Below are positions 12,051-13,961 of a DNA stretch of 13,961 nt, in pieces. Position numbers and translations under genes: made by a program. Position 1 is the first letter of the stretch; every line of letters begins with the position of its first letter. Where the stretch lies: the NCBI GenBank assembly GCA_937871705.1, contig CALMOO010000341.1, positions 1 through 13,961 on the forward strand, read 5' to 3'. The DNA is from an uncultured Hymenobacter sp. Lineage in GTDB: Bacteria; Bacteroidota; Bacteroidia; Cytophagales; Hymenobacteraceae. Under the pieces are notes generated by a model that saw nothing but the letters and a program-made list of their open reading frames with translations, did not search any database and was not told the DNA's origin.

Positions 12051-13961
12051 CAGTAGCCAAACAGCTCTTTTAAGCTGAGCTGCTCGACGGAGCCGTATTT
12101 AGCTAGTTCTTTAAAGTTGAGTCGGTCTTTGGAGCCAATCACCAGAATTACCTGGTTCTGGCCTTTCACCTTGGCCTGCTGAAACTTGCGCAGGTTGTCG
12201 AAGCTCATATCCTTGGTTTGCTCGTACACATCGCGCCGTAGGTCATAGTCCAGGCCCAAGCGGCGGGCGCGCTCGTAGCTGAGCAAGATGTTTTCGTGGG
12301 TGATGCGGTCGGTCGAGATGCTATTACGAATCGACTGCTTGGCAATCTGCAGGTTAGCTTCAGCCATCGGCAAGTCGGTGAGCAGGTTTTCCATGCCGGT
12401 CATGGCCTCGGGCAGCTTGTCGCTCTGCGTGCCGATGTAGCTCACGATGTAGTTCGAGCGCCCGTACTTATCGGCGTTCGCGTAGCGCGACATGGCCGAA
12501 TACGCCAGCGCCTTGCTCTCGCGCAAGTCCTGGAATACAATGCTACCCATGCCGCCACCGAAGTACTCGTTGTAGAGGCTGATAGTCGGGGCCATCGCCT
12601 TATCATACAAGTCGCCTTTGGTCAGGAACAGGATTTCGGCCTGCACCATGTTGTAATCCACCCAATAGACCTTTTTATCCTTTAAAGGCTGCTCCGCGAA
12701 GTCCTTCGCCGGCGGCACGGGCTTAAGGGTAGCCGGCGTTTGGTGTTCGGTGTGCAACACAGTTGTGATGCCAGTAACATCGCGCGGCCCGTAGTACAGC
12801 ACACGGTGTTGGTACGTCGGCAAGCTCTTAAGCAATGCCGTCAATTGCTCCGGCTTCAGCGCTTTTAGCTGCTGCTCACTGAGAATATTGGTAAACGGAT
12901 TCTTCGCGCCATACTTCGCGTAATTCAGCATGGCTGCATTCAAGATAATGCCCTTGTTGAGCTTGGCATCCTGGCGCTGCTTCAGAATGCCAGCCACCTG
13001 GCTTTTGAGAGCCGCTGCGTCGGGGCGCGGGTTGTTGAGCAGCTGCTCAAACAGCTTCACTGCCGGCTCCAGGTTGCTGTCCAAGCCGTTCAGGCTCATC
13101 AGAATACGGTCTTGCCCGCTGCTGACGGCAAATGAGCAACCCAGCTTGTAGAACTCCTGCTGCAGTTGTGCCGCCGAGTACTTGCCCGTGCCTAGGTACT
13201 GTAAATAGTCCGTCGCAATGTCTAGCCGCGGGTCGTTGTTAGTGCCTAGGTCGATAGCGTAGAACAGGCTAAACAGGCCGTTCTCGGAGTTGTGCGTGTA
13301 GTAGAGGGGTAGGCCGGGCTTGATTTGCGCCTGCTGAATATCCTTCTTATAATCCACAAACACCGGTGTCAGCTCGGTGCTTGGCAGCTTCGAAACTTCG
13401 GTGTAGAAGGCCGAAGCCGCATCACGGTTGGCGGGCACCGGCGTAATGGCCGGCTTCACCACCTTCACCGTGTTCGGGTCTTTGCCGGTGCGTTTGTACA
13501 CGGTCACCGAGTTGGCGCCGTAGTTGTCGTTGGCAAACTTGACGATTTCAGCTTTCGTGATGGTGCCAAAATCATCCTGCTGTTTGAGGTAGTCGGCCCA
13601 GCTAACGCGCTCAATGAATGACTCATACAACGCGCCGGCGCGGGCCTCGTTGCTCTCGTAGCTCTTGGTGCGCTGGAGCTTCTCGTTATTGACGATGGCC
13701 GGAATCAGCCAGTCGGGAAAGTCACCTTTCTTCACCTTCTCTACTTCGGCCAGCATCAAGGCGCGCACCTCTTCCAGCTTCTGGCCCTGGCGCGGGCTGC
13801 CGACGAGAATGTGCGACGAATAATCGTCGTTGAGGTCCGTAAAGGTGCTGGCTTGCAGTACCTTTTGCTGCTGGTTGAGGTCGAGGTCGAACAAGCCGGC
13901 CTGGCCATTGGTCAGGATTCTATCCAGCATCCGCAGGCGCAGGGCATCGCGGCTGGCCTTG
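12050..13961 (-). CDS. M16 (insulinase/pitrilysin) family zinc peptidase, C-terminal part (5' end outside window)
   Basis: The frame is open to the window end, so only the last 636 residues are visible; the in-frame ATG at 13930 is probably internal. Two-domain M16 peptidases of about 900 or more residues are common in Bacteroidota and act in the periplasm on peptides. The visible part covers the end of the catalytic half, a linker near 13420-13480, and the second, zinc-free half. In the second half the position of the HxxEH zinc motif reads TDYLQYLGT (around 13187-13213) and has no zinc ligands. The M16 C-terminal signature is clear: YFGGGMGSIVFQDLRESKALAYS (about 12497-12565). The catalytic HxxEH and any signal peptide would lie outside the window. 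The stop is directly followed by the heptad-repeat region, then icd 128 bases on. Confidence 0.9.
   Translation of the reverse strand, partial: KASRDALRLRMLDRILTNGQAGLFDLDLNQQQKVLQASTFTDLNDDYSSHILVGSPRQGQKLEEVRALMLAEVEKVKKGDFPDWLIPAIVNNEKLQRTKSYESNEARAGALYESFIERVSWADYLKQQDDFGTITKAEIVKFANDNYGANSVTVYKRTGKDPNTVKVVKPAITPVPANRDAASAFYTEVSKLPSTELTPVFVDYKKDIQQAQIKPGLPLYYTHNSENGLFSLFYAIDLGTNNDPRLDIATDYLQYLGTGKYSAAQLQQEFYKLGCSFAVSSGQDRILMSLNGLDSNLEPAVKLFEQLLNNPRPDAAALKSQVAGILKQRQDAKLNKGIILNAAMLNYAKYGAKNPFTNILSEQQLKALKPEQLTALLKSLPTYQHRVLYYGPRDVTGITTVLHTEHQTPATLKPVPPAKDFAEQPLKDKKVYWVDYNMVQAEILFLTKGDLYDKAMAPTISLYNEYFGGGMGSIVFQDLRESKALAYSAMSRYANADKYGRSNYIVSYIGTQSDKLPEAMTGMENLLTDLPMAEANLQIAKQSIRNSISTDRITHENILLSYERARRLGLDYDLRRDVYEQTKDMSFDNLRKFQQAKVKGQNQVILVIGSKDRLNFKELAKYGSVEQLSLKELFGY

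Noticed and set aside
13187..13213. Loss of the zinc motif in the M16 protein as evidence of a dead enzyme
   Set aside because: The second half of two-domain M16 peptidases normally lacks HxxEH; the catalytic half lies mostly outside the window, so inactivity cannot be concluded.
1..13961. Mobile elements, prophage genes, CRISPR arrays, tRNA or rRNA genes, defence or biosynthetic clusters
   Set aside because: I looked for transposase or integrase motifs, regularly spaced repeats and cloverleaf signals and found none; the genes are core metabolism, RNA modification, transport and lipoproteins.

Overview
The window looks like chromosomal DNA from a GC-rich member of the Bacteroidota, most likely the Hymenobacter/Cytophagales group. 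This rests on several -10-like boxes that match the Bacteroidota TAnnTTTG element, the absence of purine-rich Shine-Dalgarno sequences before starts, a DUF6799-type secreted protein, several lipoproteins, and protein sequences of cytophagal character. The genus is an inference; no rRNA is present to confirm it.

Layout. (a) 1-1910, minus strand: the N-terminal part of an unidentified lipoprotein (cut by the window start) and a glutamate/aspartate-type SLC1 symporter. (b) 2038-3667: a dipeptide epimerase on the plus strand converges on a DUF6799 secreted protein; a bidirectional hairpin terminator lies between them. (c) 3700-5026: a divergent promoter region, then a MarR regulator and a periplasmic YceI protein on the plus strand. 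The marR promoter carries a striking array of three ATACAyTAAA half-sites that overlaps the -7 box. The unit ends in a perfect 31-bp hairpin. (d) 5033-7246, minus: an unidentified lipoprotein and a stand-alone dihydrolipoamide dehydrogenase, each with its own recognisable -7 box. (e) 7467-8297, plus: a TPR lipoprotein. (f) 8341-10516, minus: two closely related DinB/YfiT-type proteins flanking the 23S rRNA methyltransferase gene rlmF. (g) 10662-13961, minus: NADP isocitrate dehydrogenase and the C-terminal two thirds or so of an M16 zinc peptidase cut by the window end, separated by a short region of degenerate 7-bp repeats.

How the genes relate. Most are housekeeping genes in separate transcription units. 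Lpd and Icd both serve central carbon oxidation but are 3 kb apart and not in one operon. The dipeptide epimerase and the acidic amino-acid symporter are divergent neighbours, so a loose link through use of peptidoglycan-derived peptides or amino acids is possible but unproven. The DinB-RlmF-DinB cluster is a duplication with rlmF trapped between the copies. No mobile element, prophage, CRISPR array, tRNA or rRNA was seen, and there is no convincing undescribed multi-gene system. The most interesting points are regulatory and structural: the marR operator, the long perfect hairpins at convergent gene ends, the DinB duplication, the heptad repeat, and an excess of the hexamer GGGTAG/CTACCC. No gene-free stretch exceeds 300 bases.
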